64,000 nucleotides of DNA from Tetrahymena thermophila SB210 (lineage: Eukaryota > Ciliophora > Oligohymenophorea > Hymenostomatida > Tetrahymenidae): positions 372,001-436,000 of the forward strand of contig NW_002476365.1 in NCBI RefSeq assembly GCF_000189635.1, written 5' to 3'. A program made the position numbers and the translations under genes. Below the pieces are notes generated by a model. The model saw only the letters and a program-made list of their open reading frames with translations. It was not told the DNA's origin and made no database searches. This document shows positions 63,469 to 64,000 of this stretch, piece after piece; position 1 is the first letter of the stretch, and the number at the start of each line of letters is the position of its first letter.

Positions 63469-64000
63469 TCAATAAAAATTGTGATATTTTTCGGAGCTGT
63501 AGACACCGCCCATTTCAGTTCCGCTCTAAATGCAATAGTCTTCCATCAAGAGGTCGTTTTCTGGTCTAGGGAAAAGGAAATTTGGGCAGAAATTGGGAGG
63601 TGAGAAGGGAGGAATTTTATATTTTCTTAAACTATATCTGTAGAAACCAACAAAGAAAAAGAGGACACTAGCAGCAAGAACGAGGATGAATCCAAAAGAG
63701 AGGCCAAAATAGCTGGTTTCCTTGTTATCAGGAGTAGGAGAAATAACTTTTTCATCTTCTTTTTTTTCTTCTTCAGTTTCTTATTTGGTTTCTTTATTTT
63801 CTTCTTAAGGAATAACTTTAGGATCTTCTTAAGGAATAACCTTAGTATCTTCTTCCTTCTTTTCTTCTTTAACAGCTTCTTTGTTTTATTCATCAACCTT
63901 TTCTTCCTTAACTGGTTCTTTATTTTAATCACCATTATTTTGTTCTTGAGTTTCGCTTGCATTATTTTATTCTTTAACCTAATCTTTAGCATCAGTAGAA
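63469..64000 (-). CDS. C-terminal part of a type I membrane protein (runs off the window)
   Basis: Open on the minus strand from the window edge to TGA at 63469-63471. The visible part starts with a Lys/Glu/Gln-rich stalk containing two copies of KVIPQE and a PTPDNKETSYFG junction. A strong helix follows (LSFGFILVLAASVLFFFVGF), then a basic stop-transfer YRYSLRKYK and a cytosolic tail of about 55 residues with PPFSPPNFCPNF and a GTEMGGVYSSEKYHNFY end. Higher GC and codon quality than neighbours suggest high expression. The tail has YSSEKY/YHNF tyrosine motifs that could sort the protein. The ectodomain lies outside the window, so the family cannot be told. Confidence 0.8.

Noticed and set aside
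63627..63992. Lysine/leucine-rich standard-code frame on the minus strand
   Set aside because: A shifted reading of the Lys/Glu-rich stalk and membrane helix of the type I protein. The ciliate-code frame has the better protein features.
1..64000. tRNA genes, CRISPR arrays, transposases
   Set aside because: No tRNA B-box with matching stems, no regular short repeats with unique spacers, and no transposase or reverse transcriptase motifs were seen while reading both strands.

Overview
The window reads as macronuclear-type DNA of an oligohymenophorean ciliate, most like Tetrahymena or a near relative. It is extremely AT-rich. Long reading frames appear only when TAA and TAG are read as glutamine and TGA is the sole stop. 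Coding exons are broken by very AT-rich GT...AG introns, mostly 46-100 nt. With that code I rebuilt about 25 genes by eye. In 17 of them two or more exons join with every intron phase consistent. Gene ends agree with the homologues I know (PXMP4, IWR1, NADAR, DUF393), which supports TGA as stop. No tRNA, rRNA, CRISPR array or transposase was found.

Layout. 0-20.4 kb, all plus strand: a 1658-aa protein with two cyclic-nucleotide-binding (CNB) domains, a vacuolar-sorting-receptor-like membrane protein, a 1000-aa Gln/Asn-rich protein, a small coiled-coil protein and a 1351-aa kinesin of the kinesin-12/KIF15 type. 21-25.5 kb: a minus-strand 914-aa multi-pass membrane protein facing a plus-strand PUB-thioredoxin fusion. 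26.7-39.5 kb, all minus strand: IWR1 (RNA polymerase II import), an 842-aa low-complexity protein, an M14 cytosolic carboxypeptidase (tubulin deglutamylase type), a type I membrane protein and a small Cys-containing protein. 40.4 kb: plus-strand PXMP4 (peroxisomal membrane). 42-47.3 kb, minus: a 927-aa coiled-coil protein ending in a putative ADP-ribosyltransferase-like domain, a partly resolved con80-like gene and an acidic-tailed small protein. 48.5 kb: plus-strand NADAR (YbiA-like) protein, followed by a 2.9-kb gene desert holding diverged ~330-bp tandem repeats. 51.9-58.1 kb, minus: LSM14/Scd6-like, a DUF393 (DCC) thiol oxidoreductase-like protein and a protein kinase-LRR protein with an oddly broken 5' part. 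58.5-62.4 kb, plus: two unknown proteins. The window ends inside a minus-strand type I membrane protein.

Themes. Cytoskeleton and cilia (kinesin, carboxypeptidase, con80-like), endomembrane and redox (receptor, PUB-thioredoxin, PXMP4, DUF393), RNA and transcription (IWR1, LSM14), and possibly ADP-ribose chemistry (ART-like and NADAR genes 3.7 kb apart). Genes are single transcription units without operon spacing. Neighbouring genes are separated by roughly 0.25-2.9 kb of very AT-rich DNA with microsatellites and diverged tandem repeats. All family calls come from reading motifs by eye. No alignment was run.
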